Shown here: positions 1 through 7,829 of the stretch, piece by piece
How positions within the stretch are numbered: position 1 is the first letter of the stretch
Layout of the letters: every line of letters begins with the position of its first letter
Made by a program: the position numbers and the translations under genes
Source of the DNA: Clostridiaceae bacterium
GTDB lineage: Bacteria; Bacillota; Clostridia; Tissierellales; Sporanaerobacteraceae
Assembly (NCBI GenBank): GCA_019391515.1
Contig: JAHXQP010000001.1
Coordinates: 1 to 39,082, forward strand
Length of the DNA: 39,082 nt
Reading direction: 5' to 3'
The notes under the pieces: generated by a model
Databases searched by the model: none
Seen by the model: only the letters and a program-made list of their open reading frames with translations
Told to the model about the DNA's origin: nothing

Positions 1-435
1 AAAGACTTAAATAATGCAATATCAAAAGGAAAAGAAATCTTTGAAAGTAAAACAGCAACCCAAGAAGAAGTAAATAAAACTTTAGAATTATTGAAAGCAG
101 CAATAAATGGTCTAAAAGTAAAACCAACAGATCCAAAGGAATCAATGAATCCAGTAGAACCAAAAGATCCTAAAGATGAAGATGATGACAAAAAGCTAGG
201 AGTGCCAACTAAACCACAAACACCAAATGACTCAGAAAAGCCACAAAAACCAAATAAACCAGTAACAATAAATAAACCAAACAATGGGACAGCTAAACCT
301 AATATGCAAAACAAACCAGCTAAAGCATCACTTCCTAGAACAGGACAATCCTCTATGATGGGGATAAGTATTTTAGGAACTACTTTATTAGCAATAGGAA
401 TATGGATAAATAAGAGAAGGCATAAAGAAATATAA
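1..435 (+). CDS. C-terminal end of an LPXTG wall-anchored surface protein (5' partial)
   Basis: The reading frame is open from the first base, so the gene begins upstream of the window. The first 40 residues look like a FIVAR-type three-helix unit (pattern A-I-x-x-G-K-x-I, then T-Q-E-E-V-N-K-T-L-x-L-L-K-A-A-I-N-G-L). A lysine/proline/asparagine-rich wall-spanning stretch follows. The end has the full sortase signal: LPRTG, a hydrophobic segment and a KRRHKE tail, so the product should be covalently attached to peptidoglycan. It shares the helical-linker style and sorting signal of the giant protein at 2616-7364, so it may belong to the same surface system, but its functional domain is not visible here. 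A strong terminator follows directly, separating it from the cobalamin riboswitch unit. Confidence 0.9.
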   Translation, partial: KDLNNAISKGKEIFESKTATQEEVNKTLELLKAAINGLKVKPTDPKESMNPVEPKDPKDEDDDKKLGVPTKPQTPNDSEKPQKPNKPVTINKPNNGTAKPNMQNKPAKASLPRTGQSSMMGISILGTTLLAIGIWINKRRHKEI

Positions 436-443
436 ATTTAATT

Positions 444-487
444 AAAAGGATAGGAGCTACTTAAAGCTCCTATCCTTTTAGTTATAT
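444..487 (+). terminator. Intrinsic terminator after the LPXTG gene
   Basis: A perfect 15-bp stem (444-458 pairing with 465-479) with a 6-nt loop lies 9 bases after the stop codon. It is A-rich on the left and T-rich on the right, so it may work in both directions. It closes the upstream surface-protein transcript. Confidence 0.85.
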
Positions 488-536
488 ATAAGAATAAATT
501 TCATTGGAAATATTAAGGCAAAAAGCTACAAATTAT

Positions 537-565
537 TTGCCTTTTAAATTAAGATATGGTATTAT
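537..565 (+). promoter_or_regulatory. Probable sigma-A promoter for the riboswitch unit
   Basis: TTGCCT (537-542) and TATTAT (560-565) are separated by exactly 17 bp. Transcription would begin near 572, placing the riboswitch core in the 5' leader. The match is moderate and rests on position and spacing. Confidence 0.5.
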
Positions 566-628
566 TAACTCAAATAAGTATATTTTACTTGGCAATATAT
601 GCCACAGTTTAACAATTTAACTTAAACT

Positions 629-763
629 CAAAGAAAGCTGAATGTTTTTTCAGCAGGATAACATATACTGTTATCTTTCTGGAATCAGGTGAAAATCCTG
701 AGCAGATGCGCTACCGTGAGGTTATAATAGTTAAATATAATCAAGTCGGGAACAGATTCTTTG
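629..763 (+). ncRNA. Cobalamin-type riboswitch aptamer
   Basis: The region 681-721 closely follows the conserved B12-riboswitch core: GGAATC, then GGTGAAAATCC inside a short stem, then GAGCAG and CGCTACCGTGAG (canonical CGCTACTGTGA). The segment at 744-752 (AGTCGGGAA) matches the conserved 3' element whose canonical form is AGTCAGGA. A closing helix can form between 629-640 and 753-763. The 3' closing strand differs from the canonical ACCTGCC, so this could be the AdoCbl-variant class. A terminator follows at 824, giving the usual arrangement in which bound cobalamin would switch off downstream expression. The identification is by eye; an RF00174/RF01689 covariance search would settle the class. 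Confidence 0.85.
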
Positions 764-823
764 AAACGGAAAACTAATCTCGCATAATAGGTATAGTTTT
801 AAGTAAAGTTCTACAGCATATAT

Positions 824-875
824 AGAGCTTCTGTTATGAGTATTTAATTACTTGTAATAGAAGCTCTTTTTGTTT
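824..875 (+). terminator. Riboswitch expression-platform terminator
   Basis: A 14-bp stem (824-837 with 854-867, including two G-U pairs) is followed by a T-rich tract. It lies between the cobalamin aptamer and the first gene at 921, as expected for transcription attenuation controlled by ligand binding. Confidence 0.8.
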
Positions 876-920
876 ATTTGAAAATTGTATTTTATATCTT
901 GTTAAAAGGAAGGAGATCAT

Positions 921-1562
921 ATGGAAACAACTACAAAAATAATAGAACGCATTTGTCCAAACTGTCATGAAACTTTCAAGGTAAAAGTATATGATAATTT
1001 AAATATTACTTCAAATGTAGAAATGAAATCAAAAGTTTTAAACGGAAGTATATTTGATTTTAAATGTCCTAATTGTGGAATTTTATTTAGAAGTATATAT
1101 TCCATAGTTTATAAAGATATAGAGAAAAAATATATTATATTTTTAAATATGAAAAACAAAAATTATGATAAAAAAATAAAAAAATTAGAAGAATTATATC
1201 CTGAGTATAAGATTAGAAACGTTTCAGATATGATGGACCTTATTGAAAAGATATATATATTTGAGGTTAAATTAAATGATAAAATTATAACTTATCTTGG
1301 CTACAAAATATATGAAGATATGACAAGAAAACTTTCAGATATGAAATCTCCTATAAAAATAAGCAAAGTTTTATTTGATTCTTTTAATCCTTCAAAAAAT
1401 CAAGTTAATTTCGGAGCATTGAATAATGTCCAAAAACGCATATTTATTTCAGCTACATACACAGATTATAAAACACTTCAAAACTCTCCAAAGTATATCC
1501 AATGTTTTAAAGAAAATCCAGGTGAATGTGAAATTGATCAAAACTGGGCAAAAAGAATTTGA
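921..1562 (+). CDS. CpXC-domain zinc-ribbon protein, cobalamin-riboswitch controlled
   Basis: This 213-residue protein begins with a CpXC-type domain: CPNC (Cys12/Cys15), an asparagine-rich middle, the N-G-S-I-F-D-F stretch, and a second knuckle CPNCG (Cys49/Cys52). The four cysteines should bind zinc. The family is widespread in bacteria with no settled function. The remaining 150 residues are charged, with no signal peptide or membrane segment, so the protein is probably cytoplasmic. It is the first gene after the riboswitch terminator and has a strong Shine-Dalgarno (GGAGAT) just before the ATG. A role linked to cobalamin or cobalt status is inferred only from this position; the sequence itself does not show a corrinoid-binding motif. 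Confidence 0.85.
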   Translation: METTTKIIERICPNCHETFKVKVYDNLNITSNVEMKSKVLNGSIFDFKCPNCGILFRSIYSIVYKDIEKKYIIFLNMKNKNYDKKIKKLEELYPEYKIRNVSDMMDLIEKIYIFEVKLNDKIITYLGYKIYEDMTRKLSDMKSPIKISKVLFDSFNPSKNQVNFGALNNVQKRIFISATYTDYKTLQNSPKYIQCFKENPGECEIDQNWAKRI

Positions 1563-1573
1563 AAAATTCTAAT

Positions 1574-1673
1574 GTCCAGTCGAGATAAAATTTATAATGA
1601 AAGGAGTGAGTACAAGCCTATAGGGTGGACCACATCCTAACTAAAACAGGGGAGAACTTATTTTGGTTAGGAT
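1574..1673 (+). other. Structured intergenic RNA of unknown role
   Basis: The 145 bases between the CpXC gene and the DUF4430 gene hold a 13-bp hairpin (1634-1646 with 1661-1673, one G-U pair). Its 14-nt loop contains the purine-rich sequence CAGGGGAGAAC. Further out, GTCCA (1574-1578) can pair with TGGAC (1626-1630). No T-tract follows the hairpin, so it is not an ordinary terminator. It could be a processing or stabilising element, or part of a second regulatory leader. Confidence 0.4.
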
Positions 1674-1707
1674 TGACAAAACCAATAATTAAAAGGGAGG
1701 AAAAATT

Positions 1708-2514
1708 ATGGAGATTAAAAGAAATGGGAAAAAAGTAGTTGCCTTATTGTGTAGCTTAATCATGATTTTTGCATTTGCAGTTCCAAATTTTGCAGCAAAT
1801 GCTAGTACTACAAAAACGGTATATGTAGATGTAGAAAAGAACATCACTGGGCAAAATGTTATTCAAGAGCCAGTAAAGGTGGTACTAGATGAAAATAAAA
1901 CAATTGCAGATGCTACTAAAGAAGCAGTAGGGGCTAATAGGGTTAGAATTAGAGGTACTCAATACGGAAACTATATTGAAGCGTTTAAAGATGATACAGT
2001 ACCATTTATTCCAGAAGAAGATTATGACTTTTATGATGAATTGTATGAACTTACAGATGGCATTGTATTTAGAACAGATATTCCAAACCAACCTATTGTA
2101 AATGAAGAAGGATGGTTAGCAGAGAAAGAATACAATGGTATTTCAGGATGGATGTTCACTGTAGATAATACTATGGTTGATGCTAATAATGTTTATTATA
2201 CAGGTGATACTAAATTGTCTGATCTACCAGATAACGCAGTAATACGTTGGGAATATTCTATGGCTGTAGGATGTGACATAGGCTTAGAAGGATATCTACC
2301 AGATGGTACACTAAATGAATGGGGATACTATAATTGGAATACAGAACCAACACCACCTTTCTTCAATACTAGAGTAGATAAAAGTGAATTAATTCGAAAG
2401 ATGGCAGATCATGCAGATAAGACAGATACTGCATATACTAATGCATTAAATATTTTAGTTAAATTATATGGAGTAACACAAGATGAAGTGAACAAAGCTG
2501 CTAATAATCTTTAG
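1708..2514 (+). CDS. Secreted DUF4430 (transcobalamin C-terminal-like) protein
   Basis: This 268-residue protein has a classic signal peptide (K-R-N-G-K-K, a hydrophobic core, likely cleavage near residues 29-33 at an A-x-A site). Residues about 35-222 form one DUF4430 domain. The diagnostic pieces are visible: GWMFTVDN (147-154), then a 'D-N-A-V-I-R-W-E-Y' strand and G-C-D-I-G-L-E-G. DUF4430 is the family containing the C-terminal domain of transcobalamin and intrinsic factor. The last 45 residues form a FIVAR-like helical piece. There is no LPXTG signal or lipobox, so the protein is either released or held non-covalently. It lies in the cobalamin-riboswitch unit ahead of the wall-anchored DUF4430 giant; a soluble corrinoid-binding partner is the natural guess. 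Shine-Dalgarno GGGAGG precedes the ATG. Confidence 0.85.
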   Translation: MEIKRNGKKVVALLCSLIMIFAFAVPNFAANASTTKTVYVDVEKNITGQNVIQEPVKVVLDENKTIADATKEAVGANRVRIRGTQYGNYIEAFKDDTVPFIPEEDYDFYDELYELTDGIVFRTDIPNQPIVNEEGWLAEKEYNGISGWMFTVDNTMVDANNVYYTGDTKLSDLPDNAVIRWEYSMAVGCDIGLEGYLPDGTLNEWGYYNWNTEPTPPFFNTRVDKSELIRKMADHADKTDTAYTNALNILVKLYGVTQDEVNKAANNL

Positions 2515-2553
2515 TATTAAAATAGGAAACTGATTGTATTCTAATAAGATAAG

Positions 2554-2596
2554 ATTAAGTAGTGGCTTTTTATTATGTCACTACTTAATTTTATTA
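2554..2596 (+). terminator. Hairpin between the two DUF4430 genes
   Basis: An 11-bp perfect stem (2554-2564 with 2579-2589) is followed by TTTATT. It could end or attenuate the upstream transcript; no clear promoter is visible between it and the start at 2616, so partial read-through is likely. Confidence 0.55.
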
Positions 2597-2615
2597 TAAT
2601 GAGGAGATGAAATGA

Positions 2616-5600
2616 ATGGAAAAAATAAAATTTTATAATGTAAAGAAACATATGTCAATATTATTGCTATTTATTATGATATTTTCTTTATTTCATCCTT
2701 TTCTTGAAGTTAGAGCGGCAGAAAATAGTGAAATAAATGAAAGTGGTTATGTAATTCCTGTCATAAGAAGAGAAACTCTAACTATAGAACCTAGTTTAAA
2801 ATCGAAGGAAGGTTCAAAAGACACTTATATTATTTCATCTGTAGAAGATTTAAATAAATTTAGGGAAGATATAGATAATGGATATGATTATAAAGATAAA
2901 ATAGTGGAATTAACTCAAGACATTGATTTAAAAAAGTCTAGTATAAAACTAAATTCTTTTAAATCAATGGTAAATGAATTAGGCGAAATTGATTTTGGTC
3001 GTTTTAATGGAATATTTGATGGAAATGGATATACCATATCAAATTATAACGACTCTAGATCAGGATTGTTTTCTATAACAGGTCCTAATAGTATAATTAG
3101 AAATGTTAATATAGATGCAGATGTGACTATTGAAGACAATCTTCAATGTATAAATCTTAAAATTGAATCACATGACCATAGTAGAAAATTTACAAGAAGC
3201 ACAGAGTATGGTTTAATTGCTAATGAAAATTCTGGTACTATTAGCAGGTGTTCTACTTCAGGAGATATTGCTACGAAATCTAAAAAAATAGATATAGGTG
3301 GAATAGTAGGAAGTAATGATACATTTGAGTATTTTAAGAAAAATGACAAATTTAAAGGATACATATATGATTGTTTTTCTAGAATAAAATACAATGATGT
3401 AAGTGAAAAGTGTAGATTTGGTGGAATTTGTGGCACTCGAGCTGATAATGATAAAGTAAAAAATTGTTATTTTGCAGGTGAAGTTCTAGGTCGCGAAATT
3501 AGTAATAAAATCTCTCCCATTATATTATTTAATAATAGAGGAAATTCATGTTTTTTTGATATCGATATGATGAAAACCGATGATTTTTTATTGAAACAAA
3601 TTGGTTTGACTACTGATGAATTAAAATCTGGGAAGAAATTAGAAGAAAGTGGATTTAATTTTGAGAAGGTTTGGGAACTTGATAAAGATGGCACACAAAA
3701 TGATGGATATCCATATTTATCAAAAGAAAAACTGGACAAAAGAGAAATTATTTCTTTAGATGTTAAAGGAAAAGTTAAAGATAAGAATTACAATCCAGAT
3801 ATTAAATTTAATGAGCTTCTTAAAGGTGAATATGAGGGAACGGAAATTGTTAATATAGATGAAAAAACACAGAAATTGATAGATGAATATGGAATAAAAT
3901 TAATAGCCGAGCCTAAGGAAGTAAAATTCAGCCCATTAGTGGGGGAACAAGAAATAGATATTAGTTATAACGATTTATATCTTGATATTGAAAAAAGGGA
4001 TCAATATGATTATATATTCCGAATTGGTAATATTTTACCCGCTAAAGCTACTTTTAATGAAATCAAATACAATAAAGAACTTAAAAAAGAAGAAAAAGAT
4101 AAAAAAATAGAAAAGTTAAAGGAATTAGAAGATTATGTAGTAAATACTATTCGAGATAGACATGGTTTTTTAATTAAGGATATACCTGAGATGAGTTATG
4201 AAAGAAAAAAAGATCAGTGGGGAGACAATATAATATTAGATGACCATGATTGGTTTGTATTCTCAGCTGCACGTATGGGCTATATTCCAGAAGAAAATCC
4301 AGAATTTTATGATGATTGGTTTGAAGAAATACAAAAATTTATGGCCAATTTAAAAGAAGAAGGTATTGATGTAGATGATATTCATGCAGATTCAATTAGT
4401 AAACTTATATTAGCTGTTTCAGCAACTGGGTATGATATTCGTGATATTGAAGGCTGGGATCTATTAGGCTCATTAACAAAGCCTGGTAGACAAATGTCAG
4501 GATATTTTTCATCCCAATATAGTTTCTTTGCTCGTCATTCTCAAGACTATCCTATGAGTAAAGAAATAAAAGAAAAAGATGAGAAGATGATACATGATCA
4601 AGCAAAATTCTTAAAGGATAGGAATGGTGGAAGCGCTGCTGATATGGTAGTTATGTCATACCAACCTGCTTTATATTTTAATAATGTTGAAGGATATGAG
4701 GATGTAACAGAGGCAGTACAACTTATGAAACAGGCTTTTTCAGAAAATCAGTCTGCTGAAGGAACTTTCTGGGGAGGGTTTGCAAACGATACTCATAATA
4801 TATGGACTAATGCTCAAGTATATATGAATATAAATATAGCAGGACTTGACCCATTTGATCCTATGTTTATTAAGAATGGAAATACCATAGTGGAACCTTA
4901 TCTTAAAGGGGAATATTTTGATTTTGAAAAAAAGATGTTAAGTCCTATGATTACTTATGAGATAGGACAAATAATTAGAGGTTTTGATTCAGTTGTAAGA
5001 GCGTATGAAGAACGAACCCATATATTTGATTGTAGAGACTTAGAAGATACTTTAGGACTTAAAACTTCAACGGTAACAGTAAATAATCAAATATTATCTT
5101 TAACAGAGGATAGTACTCCTGAAGAAGTAGCAGCTGCAAGGGATGCATATAATGGTCCAGGAAGTAAATTAACAGATCGTCAACGTAAATCTATGAGAGA
5201 ATCCACAATAAAACATTTAGAAGATATAGAAAAGAAAGTAATAGAAAATCCAGATAAAGAAGCTGCAGACAAGATAAATAAATTAATTAATGAATTAAAA
5301 TTAGATAAGTTTACAAATGAAAATAAAGAAGCTGTTAAAGCTGTAAGAAAAGATTATGAAGCTTTAACAGAAGAACAGAAAAAACTAGTAGATATTGAAA
5401 AGCTTGAAGCAGCAGAAAAGAAAATGGATGAATTAGAGATTAAGAACTTTAAATCTTTAGTAGAGGCCCTTGGGGGTATCTCAAATCCACCAACGGAAGA
5501 AAATATTAAAGCTATAGAAAAAGCAGAAAATGCATATGAAAATATGTCAAAAGAACTTAAAAAGGATCCAGAAGTTATTGCTGCTAAATCTACTTTAGAT

Positions 5601-7364
5601 GGCATAATAGAAAAGATAAATGAAGAACCTGAAGACAAAGAAGTAAAATTGGTTGTAGAAGCTATAAAGGAATTGCCAATAACGATAACATTAGAAGATA
5701 AACCAGCAGTAGAAGCTGCGAGGAATGCTTATGATGCATTGGACGAAAAGCAAAAGGAAAAAGTAGGAGTTGAAAATCTAAAGATTTTAGAAGAAGCAGA
5801 AAAGATTATAAAGGAACTAGAATCAGAAGATGATGGACAAGTTGGTACTATTACCTTTGCATTAGAAAGATTTACATTGGGGCAAGGATATTTTGTAGAA
5901 CCTATGGAAGTGCCAATTTATAAAGGGGAAAATTGTAGGGATATACTTGACCGCATTCTTGGAAAAGAAAATGTAATTGGAAAGTATGATTATGTAGAGG
6001 CTATAAAAGGAGCAGATAAAGGAGAAATAAATATTCCAGAAGAACTGTTAAGTATGATAGAAGAGAATCCAACTAATGGACAATCATTCCATGGTGAATT
6101 AAATGAGCCAGGTCAATTAGGTGAATTTGATTATAGTTCAATGTCGGGATGGATGTATTCTGTAAACAATGTACTTCCTAATGTAGGAATGAATGCCTAT
6201 ACTCCTAAAGATGGAGATGTATTTAGAGTCCATTTTACTCTTTGGGGGTATGGTGCTGATTTAGGTCAAGACTTCCCAGGAGGAACACCACCACTTCCTG
6301 TTGGAGATAAGACAGCATTGACTAAAAAAATTGCTGAAATAAATGGAAAACCCAATAAAGATAAATTATTAAGAAATCCAAATTTCAAGGAAGTATATGA
6401 TTATTCTTATAAAACTATACAAAAGATAACAGTTTTAGATGAAGAACTTGATGAATGCGTTAAATTGTTAGATGTTTCAATGAAAAAAGCAGATGAAAAG
6501 ATTATAAAAGAAGTAGAAAATATGATATCTAAACTTCCAGAAATAGATAAATTAACCCTAAATGATAAAGGAAAAGTAGAAGAAGTAAGGAAAGCTTATG
6601 ATGAATTGACAGCGGAACAAAGAAAACGAGTATCTAATGCTGTTAAGCTTATTGAAGTAGAAGATAAAATAGTTGAACTAGAGGCTATGGAAAAAGATGA
6701 AGAAAAAGAAAAAAATAAAAAAGCAGCTGACAAAGTAATAAAGCAGATAGAAAGCTTAAAGCTAGATAAATTTACAAATGAAAATAAAGAGGCTGTTAAA
6801 GTTGCCAGAAAAGCTTATGAAGCTTTAACAGATGATCAAAAGAAATTAGTAGATGTGAAAAAACTTGAATCAGCAGAAAAAAGGATTAAAGAATTGGAAA
6901 TTGAAAACTTTAGGAACTTAGTAGAGGATATTGGAGAAATTTCTAAACCAGCAAGAGAAGAAAATATTAAGGCTGTAAAGGAAGCGGAAAATGCATATAA
7001 CAATATGTCAGAAGAACTTAGGAAAGATTCTGAGGTAATAAGATTAAAAGGTATATTAGATGAAGCTAAAAATAAATTAGATGAAGATATAGCTCCAGAT
7101 AATGACAATAAAGATACAAAGGATGATAATAACAAACCTCCAAAGATTGATCCAGAGGGTGACAAAACAGGAGGAAGCAATGGCAAAGTAATAGACATAA
7201 ATGATAAGAAGGAAAATCCAAACAATAAAGGAAAGAGAAAATTACCAGCTACTGGAACAAATGATAAAATTAAATATGTAGGTATAGGTATATTATTTGT
7301 AGGATTACTTTTATTAAGCAAAAAGCATTTTAAATTAGCTAAGAATAACAATCAAGATAAATAG
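2616..7364 (+). CDS. Giant LPXTG wall protein with beta-helix, alpha/alpha-toroid and DUF4430 domains
   Basis: The product has 1582 residues. A signal peptide ends near residue 35. Residues about 60-370 contain GLUG-like beta-helix repeats (F-D-G-N-G-Y-T-I-S, I-G-G-I-V-G, F-G-G-I-C-G). Residues about 535-810 resemble prenyltransferase-type alpha/alpha-toroid repeats, including N-A-Q-V-Y-M-N-I-N-I-A-G-L-D-P and D-P-M-F-I-K-N-G-N. Residues about 1071-1225 are a DUF4430 domain with GWMYSVNN near 1178. Helical surface repeats flank it. The C-terminus has LPATG at 1543-1547, a membrane segment and a basic tail. Toroid plus DUF4430 matches the two-domain plan of intrinsic factor and transcobalamin, although bacterial proteins with this pair have also been left without assigned function. 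Shine-Dalgarno GAGGAG lies 9 bases before the ATG. Corrinoid capture is inferred from the domains plus the upstream riboswitch. Confidence 0.88.
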   Translation: MEKIKFYNVKKHMSILLLFIMIFSLFHPFLEVRAAENSEINESGYVIPVIRRETLTIEPSLKSKEGSKDTYIISSVEDLNKFREDIDNGYDYKDKIVELTQDIDLKKSSIKLNSFKSMVNELGEIDFGRFNGIFDGNGYTISNYNDSRSGLFSITGPNSIIRNVNIDADVTIEDNLQCINLKIESHDHSRKFTRSTEYGLIANENSGTISRCSTSGDIATKSKKIDIGGIVGSNDTFEYFKKNDKFKGYIYDCFSRIKYNDVSEKCRFGGICGTRADNDKVKNCYFAGEVLGREISNKISPIILFNNRGNSCFFDIDMMKTDDFLLKQIGLTTDELKSGKKLEESGFNFEKVWELDKDGTQNDGYPYLSKEKLDKREIISLDVKGKVKDKNYNPDIKFNELLKGEYEGTEIVNIDEKTQKLIDEYGIKLIAEPKEVKFSPLVGEQEIDISYNDLYLDIEKRDQYDYIFRIGNILPAKATFNEIKYNKELKKEEKDKKIEKLKELEDYVVNTIRDRHGFLIKDIPEMSYERKKDQWGDNIILDDHDWFVFSAARMGYIPEENPEFYDDWFEEIQKFMANLKEEGIDVDDIHADSISKLILAVSATGYDIRDIEGWDLLGSLTKPGRQMSGYFSSQYSFFARHSQDYPMSKEIKEKDEKMIHDQAKFLKDRNGGSAADMVVMSYQPALYFNNVEGYEDVTEAVQLMKQAFSENQSAEGTFWGGFANDTHNIWTNAQVYMNINIAGLDPFDPMFIKNGNTIVEPYLKGEYFDFEKKMLSPMITYEIGQIIRGFDSVVRAYEERTHIFDCRDLEDTLGLKTSTVTVNNQILSLTEDSTPEEVAAARDAYNGPGSKLTDRQRKSMRESTIKHLEDIEKKVIENPDKEAADKINKLINELKLDKFTNENKEAVKAVRKDYEALTEEQKKLVDIEKLEAAEKKMDELEIKNFKSLVEALGGISNPPTEENIKAIEKAENAYENMSKELKKDPEVIAAKSTLDGIIEKINEEPEDKEVKLVVEAIKELPITITLEDKPAVEAARNAYDALDEKQKEKVGVENLKILEEAEKIIKELESEDDGQVGTITFALERFTLGQGYFVEPMEVPIYKGENCRDILDRILGKENVIGKYDYVEAIKGADKGEINIPEELLSMIEENPTNGQSFHGELNEPGQLGEFDYSSMSGWMYSVNNVLPNVGMNAYTPKDGDVFRVHFTLWGYGADLGQDFPGGTPPLPVGDKTALTKKIAEINGKPNKDKLLRNPNFKEVYDYSYKTIQKITVLDEELDECVKLLDVSMKKADEKIIKEVENMISKLPEIDKLTLNDKGKVEEVRKAYDELTAEQRKRVSNAVKLIEVEDKIVELEAMEKDEEKEKNKKAADKVIKQIESLKLDKFTNENKEAVKVARKAYEALTDDQKKLVDVKKLESAEKRIKELEIENFRNLVEDIGEISKPAREENIKAVKEAENAYNNMSEELRKDSEVIRLKGILDEAKNKLDEDIAPDNDNKDTKDDNNKPPKIDPEGDKTGGSNGKVIDINDKKENPNNKGKRKLPATGTNDKIKYVGIGILFVGLLLLSKKHFKLAKNNNQDK
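5265..5637 (+). repeat. Copy 1 of a ~120-residue helical repeat within the giant protein
   Basis: Residues about 884-1007 (A-D-K-I-N-K-L-I-N-E-L-K-L-D-K-F-T-N-E-N onward) are closely matched by residues 1371-1490. Similarity is also obvious at DNA level. The unit has two parts: a T-x-E-N-K-E-A-V-K helical bundle and a second bundle starting near N-P-P-T-E-E-N-I-K. Confidence 0.85.
6726..7086 (+). repeat. Copy 2 of the ~120-residue helical repeat
   Basis: This second copy lies on the other side of the DUF4430 domain from copy 1. Two more divergent single modules (residues about 1009-1070 and 1295-1360) sit between them, so the DUF4430 domain is held between helical spacers on both sides. A DNA-level duplicate of this kind can recombine and change protein length. 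Confidence 0.85.
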
Positions 7365-7378
7365 GGAAATGAGTAGGT

Positions 7379-7430
7379 AGAAATATATTCCTGCTTTCAA
7401 AAAGAAGGCAGGAATATATTTCTGTTTTAG
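7379..7430 (+). terminator. Intrinsic terminator after the giant surface protein
   Basis: A perfect 16-bp stem (7379-7394 with 7408-7423) with a 13-nt loop is followed by GTTTTAGTTTT. It closes the putative cobalamin-regulated unit 15 bases after the stop codon. Confidence 0.85.
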
Positions 7431-7458
7431 TTTTATAAAGAAGGTGAATTTATAAACA

Positions 7459-7719
7459 ATGAAAAAAACAAATTCTAATAAATTATGGTGGATACTTAAA
7501 TGTATAACAACTGTTATTGTTACTACTATACAATCTTTTAGGGTTTCCTTAGTGGTTAAAAAAATAGCAATTGGGGTAATTGTAGTTTTTATGTTTATTT
7601 CTATGATTTTACACTTTATTGAAAAAAGCAAAATAAGAGACATTATTTTTTTTATTGTTTATGAAATTATATTTGCATTTGCTGTGTCATGGTATGTATT
7701 GAAGTCTAAGCAAAGTTGA
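7459..7719 (+). CDS. Small membrane protein of unknown function
   Basis: This 86-residue protein is very hydrophobic, with predicted membrane segments at about residues 34-53 and 60-80 and lysine-rich ends. A modest Shine-Dalgarno (AAGGTG) lies about 12 bases before the ATG. I do not recognise a family. A minus-strand frame overlaps its 5' half, but that frame has no comparable ribosome site. It follows the terminator of the giant surface gene. The weak hairpin downstream (7735-7753) suggests a single-gene transcript. Confidence 0.55.
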   Translation: MKKTNSNKLWWILKCITTVIVTTIQSFRVSLVVKKIAIGVIVVFMFISMILHFIEKSKIRDIIFFIVYEIIFAFAVSWYVLKSKQS

Positions 7720-7734
7720 AGTTTGCATAATTTT

Positions 7735-7760
7735 AAAAAGCTTATGTGCTTTTATAATTT
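7735..7760 (+). terminator. Weak hairpin after the small membrane-protein gene
   Basis: AAAAGC (7736-7741) pairs with GCTTTT (7748-7753) around a 6-nt loop, followed by a T/A-rich run. The stem is short and A/T-rich, so this is a weak terminator at best. Confidence 0.4.
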
Positions 7761-7829
7761 ATTTATAAGATAGAAGCCTTTATTTATATACAAAGAAGAT
7801 CTTAATTTCATATTAAGCGGGGGTCAAAA

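Noticed and set aside
1634-1690. Terminator after the CpXC gene
   Set aside because: The hairpin is followed by GATTGACAAAACC rather than a T-tract, so an intrinsic terminator is not supported.
6836-7351. 171-codon minus-strand frame inside the giant surface gene
   Set aside because: It is antisense to a clear coding region of repeats, is serine/phenylalanine-rich as expected of a shadow, and has no ribosome site.
7335-7643. 102-codon minus-strand frame across the terminator at 7379-7423
   Set aside because: It reads through a strong terminator hairpin, lacks a Shine-Dalgarno and conflicts with the better-supported gene at 7459.
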